DNA of 64,000 nt from Arachis hypogaea (taxonomy: Eukaryota > Streptophyta > Magnoliopsida > Fabales > Fabaceae): assembly GCF_003086295.3 (NCBI RefSeq), contig NC_092051.1:12144810-12208809 (forward strand), given 5' to 3'. This document shows positions 8,257 through 20,885 of this stretch, piece by piece. The position numbers and the translations under genes were made by a program. Under the pieces are notes generated by a model. The model did not search any database, was not told the origin of the DNA, and was given only the letters and a program-made list of their open reading frames with translations. Within the stretch, counting starts at the first letter, position 1. Each line of letters begins with the position of its first letter.

Positions 8257-11200
8257 ATGGCATCTGCTTCTTCCATGTCAGGTACGCTTGGTTTCCCTTC
8301 ATTTAATTTCCTTTGCTTTGCTTATCAATAAGAACGATAGAAGGCAGAAAACAAATGCCACCGTTTAGTTCACGGTAATAATAATAATTGTGTTAAAGTT
8401 GCCATCTTTGTTCTTGGCTCTTTGGATACTCCATGTGCATGTGTCTCAATTCCGGCGATAAATGCCAACAAATCCTGCAACTTTTGCGGCCTTAACTATG
8501 TTACTTACCTAATAATGCCTAGGTTCAACTTTTTGTTGTTCTTGAATTCTCTTTCTTTTTCTGGTAGCTTAGTGAATGTTCCTTTCTGTTTGTTTGAACT
8601 CTTGATGATTATTTTGAAGCGGAAATTTCGACATGTGCTTCTTGACCGAGCTTGTATTGTTTCTTGTGTGTCTTGCAGTTTCTTTAGAATGTGTGAATGT
8701 GTGCAAGCAGTGGAGATGGGAAGGGGGTGGAAGATATGATTGTAATCTTCTGTCGTGTGCCTGGAAAGCTCCAAGGGTCCTTACTGGATTTCTTGCGAGC
8801 ACGGCTCATCCTCATCAGTCTTCGTCCATGTCCCGGCAGCGAAATGGGAGAAGGAACCGGTATAATTTTGTAAGTTTTTGCAGTTTCCCTTGGCGTTTTT
8901 GCGTCCAGCTTTGTGTGAGTGCTGCCATTTCGACTCATGTCGGGATTATTAGGCTGTAGAATGCAATTAATTGATGCATTACTTCGCCTCCCATTTATTT
9001 GGGTGGGAGGAGAAGGTTATTAATTCATTATGACCTTTTTTCCGGCACTCTGTATAAGGCAAAACAGTTAATATTGGTGTTGTAATTTTATGTGTCATTT
9101 AAATATCAGCATCGTTGTTGATTATCTTACCTGTCAATCTTGAACATTGGTAGGAATGCAAAGCCTTTAGTATAGTTAGTTCACATCCAGACGGAGCGCT
9201 TGATATCATACTTCTTGAAGGATTCTCTAAATCTATCTTGTCTCAAGTTGCTAGTAGAAGATGGCAGTTACGTAGTTCGTCAGCCTTCTCATTGGATACT
9301 GCCAATGATGTTACCCCTGAAAGTTTGTGGGAGGTACAATGTTCTAGTGAACCTGGAATGTCTAATGTTGGTTATGATTCTTCGAACAACAACATCCCCT
9401 TTGCTTGTGTTTGAGACCTAATATATTCCATTTGATTGCTGCAGGATCTTAAACCTGCGATCTCATACCTATCCCCTAAAGAACTAGAATTAGTTCATAA
9501 TGCCCTTATGGTAAGCAATCTTAAAAATGTTTTCTCAGAAAAAAACCTCTTCAAGTTAGTAGGATTTACATTTTAATTTTGTCTGTCTTATTCCTTGTTG
9601 TTACAGTTGGCGTTTGAAGCTCATGATGGTCAGAAAAGACGCAGTGGTGAACCTTTCATCATTCATCCAGTTGAGGTTGCACGTATTCTTGGAGAACTTG
9701 TAAGTTGTGCAGAAATGCTACTTCTTCTGTTAAGTAAGTGTATATGACAAATTAATGTTTATTATGGATCCAACTACGTACCAGGAACTTGACTGGGAAT
9801 CGGTGGTAGCTGGGTTACTTCATGACACAGTTGAGGATACAAATCTTGTTACTTTTGAAAAGATTGAGGATGAGTTTGGTGCTACTGTACGCCACATTGT
9901 GGAAGGAGAAACCAAGGTACTGATTCTTGATTTTAAAGTATTTATGAAATGTCCATGAATTTCCAAATGAATTGGGTGCCTATTATCTTATATGCCCTAA
10001 CTAGGTGTCAAAGCTAGGAAAATTGAAGTATAAGAATGAAAATGATTCTGTTCAAGACGTAAAAGCAGAGGATCTTCGGCAAATGTTTCTAGCCATGACA
10101 GAGGAGGTGAACTCTTCTACATAAATAGGCGCTTGTCTATTCCCAGTGTATTCTATGTCACAGCTTGAAATCAATTTGACAACTGATGGATGTCATTGCA
10201 GGTTCGGGTTATTATTGTCAAATTAGCAGACCGGTTACATAACATGCGCACTCTATCTCATATGCCTCCACATAAACAGGTCAGCGCATTTTTTATCTTC
10301 TAACTTTGACACTACAATTCGTATATCCATTTAGGCCACTTTTATTCTAATATTCAATTGCTTGAAACTGAACAAGAATTTGATTGTTTATGACAATCTT
10401 TATTTTCTTCTGAGTAGCTGTGGCCTGAAGTTGATTGTTTATGAAGATCCATCTTTATCCTTGAATTGCCTTTACTGCATTCACTTATTATTTATTGATA
10501 TTGTAAAGAGTTTACACAATGTTGATAGCTCTGAATATGCCCTACAACCTATGAATGTTTATGTCATTAAAATTATAGCAGTATTATTAATTTATGCTTC
10601 TGTGTTGTATCAAATGTTTTAAGAATTAAGACTAAGCTTGGCCCTGAGTTGCTTTTCTGACACTACTATTTTTATATAGGCTAGCATTGCAATGGAGACA
10701 TTACAGGTTTTTGCCCCCTTGGCAAAGTTGCTTGGGATGTATCAAATTAAGGTATGCATGCATTGCCACAGGGAGCTAGCATTAATGTTTTTATCACAAG
10801 ACCTCATATAGTTATATTAGACTAGAACTCACAAAAGAGACTACTAATCTTGAAGTTTACTATAATACGTCTATATTTTTCATAACATGAGGGTTAATCT
10901 TGCTTACCATAATTCATCATTATGCATTTTCATATGCAGTCGGAACTAGAAAATCTTTCATTTATGTACACAAATGCTGAAGATTATGCTAAAGTCAAGA
11001 GGAGAGTTGCTGACCTATACAAAGAACATGAGAAAGAACTTATGGAGGTAATACTGCTCTGCCTATCTTAAATTTGTGTTTAAATAGAAAGTAGAAAATT
11101 ATAACTTCATGCTGTGTCCATTTATTAGAAAAGAATTCCCCCTTTCTTAACAGGCAAACAAAATATTGGTGAAGAAAATCCAAGACGATCAGTTCTTGGA

Positions 11201-14200
11201 CCTTCTGACTATTAAGACAGAAGTCCGTGCGGTGTGCAAAGAGCCTTACAGGTTAAAACTCAGCACCAGCACCACTGTTTTGTTATTTCCCCCTTTTCAT
11301 GTTGGCTGATCCATTTTGACATTGTCCACATTTTATATGTTTCCTTTATAGTTCTCTATTTACAACTTAAGTGCTTCTAGATAATATGTGTTTTGTGTTG
11401 TACTTTAGCTTACTTCTCTTGCAATTCATTAAGAAATATGCCTGGTCACCTGCAGTGTCTATAAGGCTGTTCTCAAATCAAAGGGATCAATCAATGAGAT
11501 TAACCAAATTGCACAGGTTTGCTATGATACATACTTGAAAATTGAAAAGATTAATGTGTTATGAAGAATTCAGTTAAAAATTTAGTCTTCTGAAGTATTA
11601 ACTGTTTATTTTGACCAGCTTCGTATCATCATTAAACCAAAGCCATGCCTTGGGGTTGGTCCTTTATGCAATGCACAGCAGGTAACCAATACACCATGTT
11701 CATGGACATAATTGTTTTTGTTCGTTAGACCGGGTCTGGAACGGGTCGGGTTCTGCGTGAGAGTGGAGGGTTGGGAGGACTCGCTGGGAGCAAGGTGAGA
11801 ACGGGGTGCTTCCGAGCTGACGATGTGTGAAGGGTGCCACCTGCAAAAAGGACTCCGATGCTCAAGTCAGAAGCCGTACAAAAAAGGTGGCGGCTAGGTT
11901 TAGTGTGAGTGACGTACCTTGCTCCCAGCGAGTCCTCCCAACCCTCCACTCACGCAGAACCCGACCCGTTCCAGACCCGGTCTAACGAACAGTTTTCAAC
12001 TTGGTCCACCTTATTTCTTAACATTTCAGAAGACCTTATCTGATCTTCTCATCTTATGCAGATTTGCTATCATGTTCTGGGTTTGGTCCATGGAATCTGG
12101 ACCCCTATTCCTAGATCTGTATGTGTACTACTCTCTTAACTCTATTTGAGGGTAGAAAGTACTACTTTTAAGAGAAACAAATTTTCATTGACTGGTGAGA
12201 ACTATTTGCTATGTTTTTTTCATAGGTGAAGGATTACATTGCAACCCCAAAACCCAATGGCTACCAGAGTCTTCATACAACTGTGATTCCGTTTTTGTAT
12301 GAGAGCATGTTTAGGCTAGAAGTCCAGGTAATGTTGAATTTTTTGGGGTTTCCATATTTAATTTCATCTTTGCAAATTCCATTTTCTCCAACTAATTGTA
12401 TATAGAGCTCTACCTGATCCACGTGAAGTGCATCACAGGATTTTCTGTTTGTCCTGATTTTTTTAATTTTTAATTCTTTTACCCCTGCAGATTAGAACAG
12501 AAGAAATGGATTTGATAGCTGAAAGGGGCATTGCTGCTCATTATAGTGGGAGAGAATTTATCACTGGCTTGGTTGGAAGTGCATTGCCTAATAGTAAAAG
12601 TGCAAGAGGGAAGACTGTGTGTCTTAATAATGCCAACATTGCACTCAGAGTATGCTATCTGTTCCTGACAGATTGTGATAGAAATAAACTTGATTAGAAA
12701 GTTTATTAATGGTAACCTTGACTTTGCACCAAAAAAGGGGTAAAATTTTGATACTTGGTTGTTTAATAAACGAAGTATTTTTTCCGTACAGATTGGCTGG
12801 CTCAATGCAATTAGAGAGTGGCAAGAAGAGTTTGTTGGCAACATGAGTTCCAGGGAGTTTGTAGACACAATTACAAGAGATCTGTTGGGAAGTCGTGTCT
12901 TTGTGTTTACACCCAGGGGAGAGGTAAGGATGGGCTATGTGACATGCAATACAACTTCCTTTTTTCTCCCCTTCTTTTTTCTCCGTCAATTCATTGAAAC
13001 ATATAATTAAGAAGCTAGTATCAGAATATTTTCATCGGATTCTTGATGCATATCTTATGCAGATTAAAAATCTTCCTCAAGGTGCTACTGTCATTGACTA
13101 TGCTTATATGATACACACTGAAATTGGTAACAAGATGGTAGCTGCAAAGGTATCAAACTCCTCATTTTTTGTGATAATTTAAATCAAGTGTTAATCAGGA
13201 AAAGACATAATAAAATAAGATGTTTTATACCATTGTTAATATTAGCAATCCTTATGGTGTCAATACAGGTCAATGGTAATCTTGTTTCTCCTGCACGTGT
13301 ACTTGCAAATGCAGAAGTAGTGGAGATAATCACATATAATGTGCGTGCTATTCAACTCACCCTATTTATTTGTCATTACTGTTTGACATATTTTCTGTGA
13401 TAGGAAAGTAATTATATTTTGAATAGGGAATTGTGGAAAGGGAAGATAATGTGCCATGTTGGCTTAATTGTATATTTAAGTATCTGTGGTTCAAGTTTTG
13501 GATTCATTTTTTAAGCCTGTCTTCTGTATCTCCTATGCATCATAAGGAAGAAAAAAATGTATGCTTATACAAATTTTATCCATAATTTTTATGTTTTGAC
13601 TTTCCTCCATGACATTGATCGGTTGTTTATACCCACTGGAAAACTTGTAACATTGATCAGTCACTGTTACTGCATGTTACCCTTTTAGCATCATTGGAGC
13701 TCATAGTTTTTTGTTACAGGCACTTTCCAGCAAATCAGCTTTTCAGAGGCATAAGCAATGGTTGCAACATGCTAAAACCCGTAGTGCAAGGCACAAAATA
13801 ATGAAGGTATAGTCTCATAAAACGGATGTAGTGCCTGAGTCATTTAGACTAGAACAAAGGTTGTGCTCTAACTAAACATTTTATGTTGTCTAGTTCCTTA
13901 GGGAGCAAGCCGCACGTTCTGCTTCTGACATCACAACGGAAGCAGTCAATGACTTTGTCACTGATTCTGAAGGAGAAAGTGAATCTGAAGAACTGTCACA
14001 TGGTTCAAATGGTTGTAGACCAACGTGGGGAAAAATGTTTGTGAATGGAGTGGAAATAACAACTCCAGAAAGGAATCGGCTTCTCCCCCAAAGTAAGAAT
14101 GGAAGTGTTTGGTCCCCAAGGTAAACGGAAAACATAACAAGCACGTGCATCATGTAAGCTTGAATGGCAAAGAACAGATGTTGAATGAGGGAAACAATTT

Positions 14201-15092
14201 GGCCAAGATAATTCAAGCTACCGTTCCAAGATATAAGGAAGTCCTGCCAGGTTTAGAAAGTTGGCAAGCTCAGAAAATTGCTACTTGGCACAATATTGAG
14301 GGGCACTCCATCCAATGGTTGTGTGTGGTATGCATAGACCGAAGAGGTAACCTTACTATTCCAATAATGTTGATTAATTTCATTCCTGGGATCAGCATGA
14401 TACTTACTAGTAAGCATTTTTGTTAGACTATATGCTTTGCAGGACTGAGTCGGTATGATGAAAAACTCTAAACATAATACGTGTTTTTCATATTTAATCT
14501 TTGATCATCCAGAGCTATTGATTCAGAATATGGCATGAAGTTACAATGATGAAATGAATATGTATTATTAGCTGTTATCTTGATTCCTTCTAGTAAAAAT
14601 CCCTCATTGGTAACCTGTCAACCAAATATTTCAGGCATGATGGCCGAGGTCACAACAGCATTGGCCACAGCAGGCATAGCCATATGTTCTTGTATGGTGA
14701 GTGGTTAAACGAAGTCCCAGCAATCACACTATACTGAAATAACATAACATGTATTTTACATCACACTCGTTCGATTTTATTTTGGCATATACGTAACACT
14801 TGACTTATCAAATGACCAGGCTGAGATTGATGGAGGAAGAGGAATGGGTGTCATGTTATTTCACATAGAAGGAAACTTGGAAAACTTGGTACTGTACCAT
14901 GTCACCATTATGCTCAGTACTTAATTCATGATTTTTCTTTCTAATTAAATGAAACTTAGGTCAACTAACAGTTAAGTTATTTCTCAGGTGAATGCTTGCT
15001 CTATGGTGGATCATATATTAGGCGTTTTAGGGTGGTCTACCGGTTGCAGCTGGCCGAGCTTGGTGGAAGACAATGCTGTTCTCGAGTGCTAG
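8257..15092 (+). CDS. RSH1: RSH1, chloroplast RelA/SpoT homologue (24 exons, one frameshift)
   Basis: Controls the alarmone (p)ppGpp in the chloroplast; plant RSH1 is regarded mainly as a hydrolase. Exons: 8257-8281, 8679-8869, 9154-9333, 9445-9510, 9607-9699, 9785-9916, 10005-10106, 10202-10279, 10680-10751, 10940-11047, 11154-11251, 11456-11516, 11619-11681, 12062-12118, 12226-12327, 12491-12649, 12792-12923, 13063-13149, 13269-13340, 13720-13806, 13894-14346, 14635-14696, 14820-14888, 14988-15092. All introns are GT-AG. A transit-peptide-like N-terminus precedes the HD hydrolase domain ([10 protein letters not shown] near residue 198), the synthetase-like domain (NGYQSLHT near 455), TGS (about 563-625) and a C-terminal ACT domain. 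Exon 21 lacks one base near 14117-14120: the upstream frame stops at TAA 14122-14124 (about 731 aa), while the ACT-encoding part continues in another frame. With the missing base allowed for, length would be about 884 aa, the usual family size. Confidence 0.93.
11720..11990. mobile_element. 271 bp foldback element in RSH1 intron 13
   Basis: GTTCGTTAGACCGGGTCTGG at 11720 is matched by its reverse complement ending at 11990. The inverted arms (about 11720-11797 and 11915-11990) are nearly identical over some 75 bases, differing mainly by a two-base indel. The element is GC-richer than the intron around it. I could not establish a target-site duplication or superfamily. It lies wholly between exons 13 and 14, so splicing can remove it. 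Confidence 0.75.
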
Positions 15093-15678
15093 TTCAAGCA
15101 TTGCAAGACTATATCAGGGAACTTTAAGTTTTGTTCGCATCAAGGAAGGCATTATTATGTGTCTAAATTTTTGTTTCATACATAAATTTGTTCCAACTCG
15201 CTAACCCAATAAACCGGCAGCAGCCAATTGAGCTAAAGACTAGAAACTCAAGGCGGTTGTATATAGAAAAAAGAGTGATAGGATAAAGGAGTATATACAA
15301 AACTGTAAATGTAGTTGTGCAGAAAAAATACGAGTATTTAGATTTTACTAGTTAGTTGCTGGAGATGTCTTGTTAGTTGTTACAAAGTCTTTTTTAACTT
15401 GTCTTATCTCTCAAATTACAAGGCCAATATGCTATAAATAAAATAATTGCGTTATATAAGTGGGATTAATAAGGTTCCTAACATTAATAAGAATTCCATT
15501 TTCTTTTTCCTTTGTTAACATGTTCACTTTGACTAACCTGTATTATTGTTATAACTGATTGAAATATGGGTTCTCAAAATAGATACAAAGATCGTGTAAA
15601 CTGTAAAGTTCATATGGTTCTAATTCATAAGACATAAACATATATAGGATCCGAAATCTACTTCATGGGACAACTAGT
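15093..15678. other. 3' regions between convergent genes
   Basis: Contains the RSH1 3' UTR, then AT-rich DNA with possible polyadenylation signals (AATAAA-like words near 15205 and 15435), then the 3' UTR of the minus-strand gene. Nothing else is seen. Confidence 0.5.
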
Positions 15679-16837
15679 CTATACTACAGACTCAGCCTCA
15701 TCGAGAACAAAAATCGATTCTTGTCGGGTCAGAAAAAGTACGATGAAAAACAAGGCTAGCAAAATGGTGGGAACAATCCAGTTTTTGAGTACCGAAGGTT
15801 CTTCATTCAGCTCCAAACACAGATTTGCTTTTGCTGTTCCTTTGAAAGTAACATCGTTTGATAACTTCATGGCTCTCTCATTCTCAGCATAATCGGAGGC
15901 ATCACCATCACAGTCACTGCAAACTTGGCCATGACAATAGTTTTCTCCCTTGAAGTCTTCCTCCGGTATCAGCTCTGCAGGCCAAACCGGTTCATCATTG
16001 TAATCGAAGGAGGTGCACCCTGTTGCCTTCGAGCTCTCTTCTTCCTCCTCCTCTTCATCACTCCCTAAAACACCATCATCATCATCATCATCATCTTCCC
16101 CCTCGTTGATATCACTGTCCTTGTCAGATTCTGTTTCAGTGGATTTGAGGCCATGTGAATGGCCATCATTGGGGCTATTAAACAGTGACATGGTGCAATC
16201 TTCCGCAACCCCAGTGTCATTGGAAGATGATGCACTTTCAGGGTGTGAACAGTCAGAGAACGCAATCTCCTGTTGATGAAAGCAGGTCTGGTTCTCCTCT
16301 TCGTTATTGAGTTTATGATCACTCTTCTCCTCCTGGAACCAAATTCAACATCCAATTTTGTTGCAACAATAACAAAAAGCAAGTGCTTAACGGAACAAAT
16401 AGGAAGGATGAAAATTACCACAATCGTCATAATCTCTGAGGGAGTAACTTGGTGCAAATTCATACTCTTATTGGATGTGAAACTGCTTCAACAAAAATAG
16501 TTTAGTTTCCTATTAACGTAGATATGCATAATCGTTGATGCACAATGATATAAATACATATGTACCATGCAGTTTTGTGATCCTCTGCACTCTTATACCC
16601 GCATTCGTCTTCGTGGTGATCATGGGTGACCATTCCCTTTGCCTCTGCATTGCTTTTGTTTCTTGCGAAAGACGTAACCGCCATGAAACCTGCAACGGCC
16701 AAGGCTCCACCGATCACGACTAGCCCGGCAACACCGCCGCCGCCGCCAAGAGTGAGGATTATGCTGCCCAATGGATTGATCTTCTTCTTTCCTTCATTAC
16801 TATTATTGTTTGTTAGATTGGCTCTTGCCTCCCCCAT
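15679..16837 (-). CDS. Uncharacterised acidic protein with two hydrophobic segments
   Basis: Three exons fit cleanly: 16837-16566, 16482-16419 and 16332-15679, all with GT-AG introns, giving 329 aa. I do not recognise the family. Residues about 20-58 are a Gly-rich hydrophobic stretch (LGGGGGVAGLVVIGGALAVA) that could span a membrane. A very acidic middle (runs of Asp and Glu, partly encoded by a CAT/ATC microsatellite at 16069-16101) carries many Ser. A C-terminal segment (WIVPTILLALFFIVLFLT) looks like a transmembrane tail anchor about 15 residues from the end. The clean splice phases and full-length frame support a real gene. It converges with RSH1. Membrane location is inferred. Confidence 0.7.
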
Positions 16838-18132
16838 CTCTCTAGCTAGCTACTAACTGCTGTGCTGTTGTTGTTTGTTGAAATGCGACAAAGACAAATC
16901 CAAGAGATAAAGATTATCTTAAAAAGAAGGAACGTAATAGAAAGTGACAGCGAAGAAAGGGGAGTCAGAAGAAGCGGGCTACTTAGACTGACACGTGTTA
17001 ACATTTTCTCTTCTTTACCACTTCTTCACACCACAAATACTTGATGAATTATGTATATTATTCAGCTACTTAATCGTAACCCAGATTTATAGTGTGTGTC
17101 TATAACTTGAAACTCGTTATTTCTGTTAAACACTGACTGATGCATGCATTCATCAGTGATGATGCTCTTCTGTGGTTTCAAAATAGCTAACTTTGCTCCC
17201 ACATAATGGGATCATTAAAAAAAATTTAAAAGTATAAATTGAACATTTTTATTTTAAGTTTTTTTTTTTTTTTTTGAACTATCGATTTGATTAATATCAA
17301 TTTAAGAAAATATAATACCATAAATAAAAATACCAAAACTTTTAATAATGACGTATTACACATAAATATAAAAAAAATTAGCCGAAAAATGTTTGGTAAG
17401 CTCTTCAGAAGGTCGCATTTCTATGCCTATATATATTATATATAATGGGAATGTAAGGAAGGATTGGTGTTTAATTTTTTTTAAAATATTTTTTGTTATA
17501 TATAATATATAAAAAATATTTTTTTATTTTTAATATTTGAACTCAAAACTTTTTGGTTAAATCATAAATAATTTGTCATTTTTATTAATTCTATTTTTAT
17601 CATCTTAAAATACCCTTTGATATATATTATTTATAAAAAATATTTTTTTGTTATTTTAAATTTTTAAATTCAAAACCTCTTAATTAAATTATAGGTAGTT
17701 TTGCTATCTCAATTAGTTTCACTTTTATTAAGTTTATACATAAGAATAAACGAATGGATTAATAAACAAGTTAATATCTATTAATATACTAGTAAGTGAT
17801 AAGTTAGTATAAATATACATTTGTTTTAAGTGAAATTAAACAATGAATGTTATGTACATATTTATAATTAAAACTAAAAAATTAATTTTTTTTAGCTAAT
17901 ATCAATCAAATTATTTAAAATTATTTTATTTTAAAATCTAAAATATATGTCCTAAACCGTTAACCATAAATGCTAAATTATGAACTCTATATTCTAAATT
18001 TTCTACAAAATAAAAATTTTTAGAATTAAAAAAAGGTTAATATATTAACTAATTACAAGTTATTCCATATACTTTCTCTTTATATATAATGTAGTAAAAC
18101 TATTAAAATAACTTAACCAAGTCAAAAATGAA
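16838..18132. other. Upstream region of the acidic-protein gene and AT-rich DNA
   Basis: Starts with the likely 5' UTR and promoter of the minus-strand gene (16838-17100), including ACACGTGT (about 16991), a G-box-like motif. From 17200 the DNA is AT-rich with two loosely repeated segments (about 17480-17560 and 17615-17700) that share TATATATTATTTATAAAAAA-type words. No gene is seen. Confidence 0.45.
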
Positions 18133-20343
18133 TTAATCTTTAAATTGGTCTCTAAAATTATATTTGTGTCTCAATTTGACTTTTAAAATTTTGATTTATT
18201 CAATTTAATTCCGCAACTTTGTATATGTAACTCACTGACTTTTTTTTTTTTTTTCATATAATCGTTAACAACATGTTGAGATAGATTGGCAGCTATTCTG
18301 TTAGATTTTCTAATAGTTATCTGAAATGTTTGTTAAAACTTTTTTTTTAAACTCAATTTGTTCCGTATGAAGCATTTAAAATCCTAATCCTAATTCTATT
18401 TAAGGGTTTGCTTCATAGATAGCAATTTGAGATAAAAGCTTTTAATGGCTATGTCAGATACTTGTTAGCAAGTCCTTCGTAACCGTTGTTAGTCTATTTT
18501 AGCATGTCATTCACAGTTTTGTGATGGAAACAAGATAAAAAATTAGATGATACTATTCTTTTCTGTCCGCCTGATGAGGGGACCATCAGGAATTATCATC
18601 GGCTACTCAGATGCTTCGAGCTCATGTCGGGATTGGCCATTAATTTTGAAAAGTCCAGCCTTATACCGGTCAGCTGTGAGAGGATGTGGGTCCGGAGGAT
18701 GTGTCGGTTACTGGGTTGTAAAGAGGCTTCATTACCAGTCAGATATCTGGGCATTCCCCTGGGAGCAAATCCGAGACTGGTTAAGACATGGAAACCAGTG
18801 ATTGATAAGGTGGAAGACAAACTGAGTTTGTGGAAAGCAAAAACTCTTAACAAAGTAGGTAAGCTGGTCCTAATTAAGGCGGTTTTTAGTAGCTTGCCGA
18901 TTTACTACCTCAGTTTATATAAGATGCCAAAGACAGTGGCAGAGAAGCTGATTTCCCTGCAACGACGGTTCCTGTGGAGTACTGAGGATGGGAGATACGG
19001 GGTACCGCTCGTGAAGTGGGAAGTGGTTATGGCTCCAAAGAAGGCAGGTGGGTTGGGAGTTGGGGATGCGGTGATTCGAAATACTGCATTGCTTTTTAAG
19101 TGGTGGTGGAGGTTCTCGAAAGAAGACTGTCCCTTATGGAAGAAAGTGGTGTGCTCTTGTAATAATATGCATCCTGCAAGAATGGTGGGAGGACAGCCTA
19201 CTCCCACGCGAGGGGGTCCTTGGAAGGATATATGCCAGCTACAAGTTAGTAAGCCAGGGCTGAGAGATCAGATGATCAGTGGGTTGTCGATGGAGTTAGG
19301 GAATGGCAGAACAATCTGATTCTGGGAGGATAGATGGCTACCGGCTGGAGTATTGAAAGATATATTTCCTAGGCTTTTCTCGGTCTCAACTCTTCATGAA
19401 TCTGTGATAGCAGACTGTGACTTTTGGGATGGGCTAGTGTGGATTTGGAGTTTCCAGTGGAGGAGAGAGTTGTTCCAGTGGGAGTTGGACTTAGTACACC
19501 AGCTTCATGAGATCTTACAGTCATTCAAGCTTACAAATGGGAGGGAAGATAGTGTGGTATGGAAATTTGATAAAACAGGTGACTACTCAACAAAATCCTT
19601 TGTGCGAGTGATGCAGGAGGAAGTCCTACCGGAGGAGGTTACCAGCTATAGCTTCACTAGTGCTGTTTGGAAAGGATTTGTCCTCCCGAGGGTTGAACTC
19701 CTTTCTTGGTTTGCGTTAGTCGGAAGGGTCAACGCAAAGGATCGACTGTGCAGATTACGGGTTATTGACCAGCAGGACAATAGGTGTCTTCTCTGTGGTA
19801 AGCCTGTGGAAACCGCGTATCATCTGTTTCTTAGTTGTGAGATTACATGACAGGTGTGGTGTGCTTGGCTAATGGCCTTTCAACAAAGGTGGAGCTTTCC
19901 GGGTACTTTGAAGGAACATTTTGAGAGTTGGACGAGCTTTCTAGGAAGGAAGGTAGATAGGAAGAGATGGTTCACTGGATTCTTTGCTGTTATCTGGACA
20001 ATTTGGCTAGAAAGGAATGACAGGCTCTTCCGAAATAAGAGTTCAAGAGTAGGGGACATTATCAACAGATCGTTTACGTTCTACGAAGAATGGAGTGGTG
20101 CTGAGCCCTTTGGGTGTTGATGGCCGGGTCACAGTGTCTAGGAGTTGTATGTTATCTTGTTTTATTCTTACTATAGCTTTGCTATCTGCTCCACTCTGCT
20201 GTGTTGAGCTCCCTTTGATTCAAAAAAAAGAAAATTAAAGTGAGTTACATATAAGAAGTTTAGAAACTAAATTGAGTATATTAAAATTTTGAGAACAAAA
20301 TTAAGACACAAATGTAACTTTATGTACTAATTTTAGTATTAAC
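18133..20343. mobile_element. Inverted-repeat element interrupted by an L1 fragment
   Basis: A roughly 105-base arm at 18133-18238 is the imperfect reverse complement of 20240-20343; both share the words TATATGTAACTCACT and TTTGTGTCT. The arms resemble the ends of a short plant inverted-repeat transposon. About 300 bases of ordinary AT-rich DNA and then the L1 fragment lie between them. The simplest reading is that the LINE inserted into a pre-existing few-hundred-base element, close to its right arm. Superfamily was not determined. Confidence 0.55.
18545..20236 (+). pseudogene. 5'-truncated L1 (non-LTR) LINE fragment
   Basis: Homology begins inside the reverse transcriptase FADD motif (only DDTILF remains, at 18546) and continues through the RT thumb, for example YLGIPLGANP near 18740, to the zinc-binding RVT region (ending CLLCGKPVETAYHLFLSCE). 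The RNase-H-like tail (FFAVIWTIWLERNDRLFRNK) follows. In-frame TGA codons at 19317-19319 and 19848-19850 each replace a position that is normally Trp in this family. The fragment ends in an A-rich tail (20221-20236), as expected of 5'-truncated reverse transcription. A short AAAATTA repeat on both sides may be a TSD but is in low-complexity DNA. Confidence 0.85.
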
Positions 20344-20783
20344 CTACCAAAGACAATTACTTCTCTCTTTTTTTTTTCTTGGTCAGTAGATTGGACGCAG
20401 CTCCAATCCTAAACATCACAAACACATTTAAAGATTTTATCCACTATTTGGTCATTACCAAGATTTAAACTCGAATACAATAGTAGATATTGTCTTTTTT
20501 TTTTTTGGTCGATGATATTGTCTAAATACAACATATTAAGATGCACCATATTTTTCTTCTTCAAAATTATGGTAATTACCTGCTTTCTGGACTGAAACAT
20601 AACAATTACCCTTGTATTTTCAAATATTTTTTTGTCAAAATTTGGGCCTTGTTTCTTTCTTGAGGGGTAGCCCGTCCAATCCATATATTATAAGTGCATC
20701 ACATACTTGACCAAAAACCAGTGCATTACATAAGAAAAAATGGGCCTTGAGGAGCTGAGGGGTTTCCCTTAATTTAAATATAG
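20344..20783. other. AT-rich intergenic DNA
   Basis: No recognised gene or element. A 91-codon open frame on the minus strand here is Lys/Ile/Asn-rich, as expected of AT-rich non-coding DNA. Confidence 0.5.
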
Positions 20784-20885
20784 ATTAGCCCTAGTTTACT
20801 GCAAGCACATTCAGTAAAAAACTAGCCGTTAGACGTTCTCTCCGTACTAGTGCGATCCTTCAAGCCTTAACCGTTTTCAGCCACC

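Noticed and set aside
11725..12149. Open frames on both strands within RSH1 intron 13
   Set aside because: They arise from the foldback element and mirror each other.
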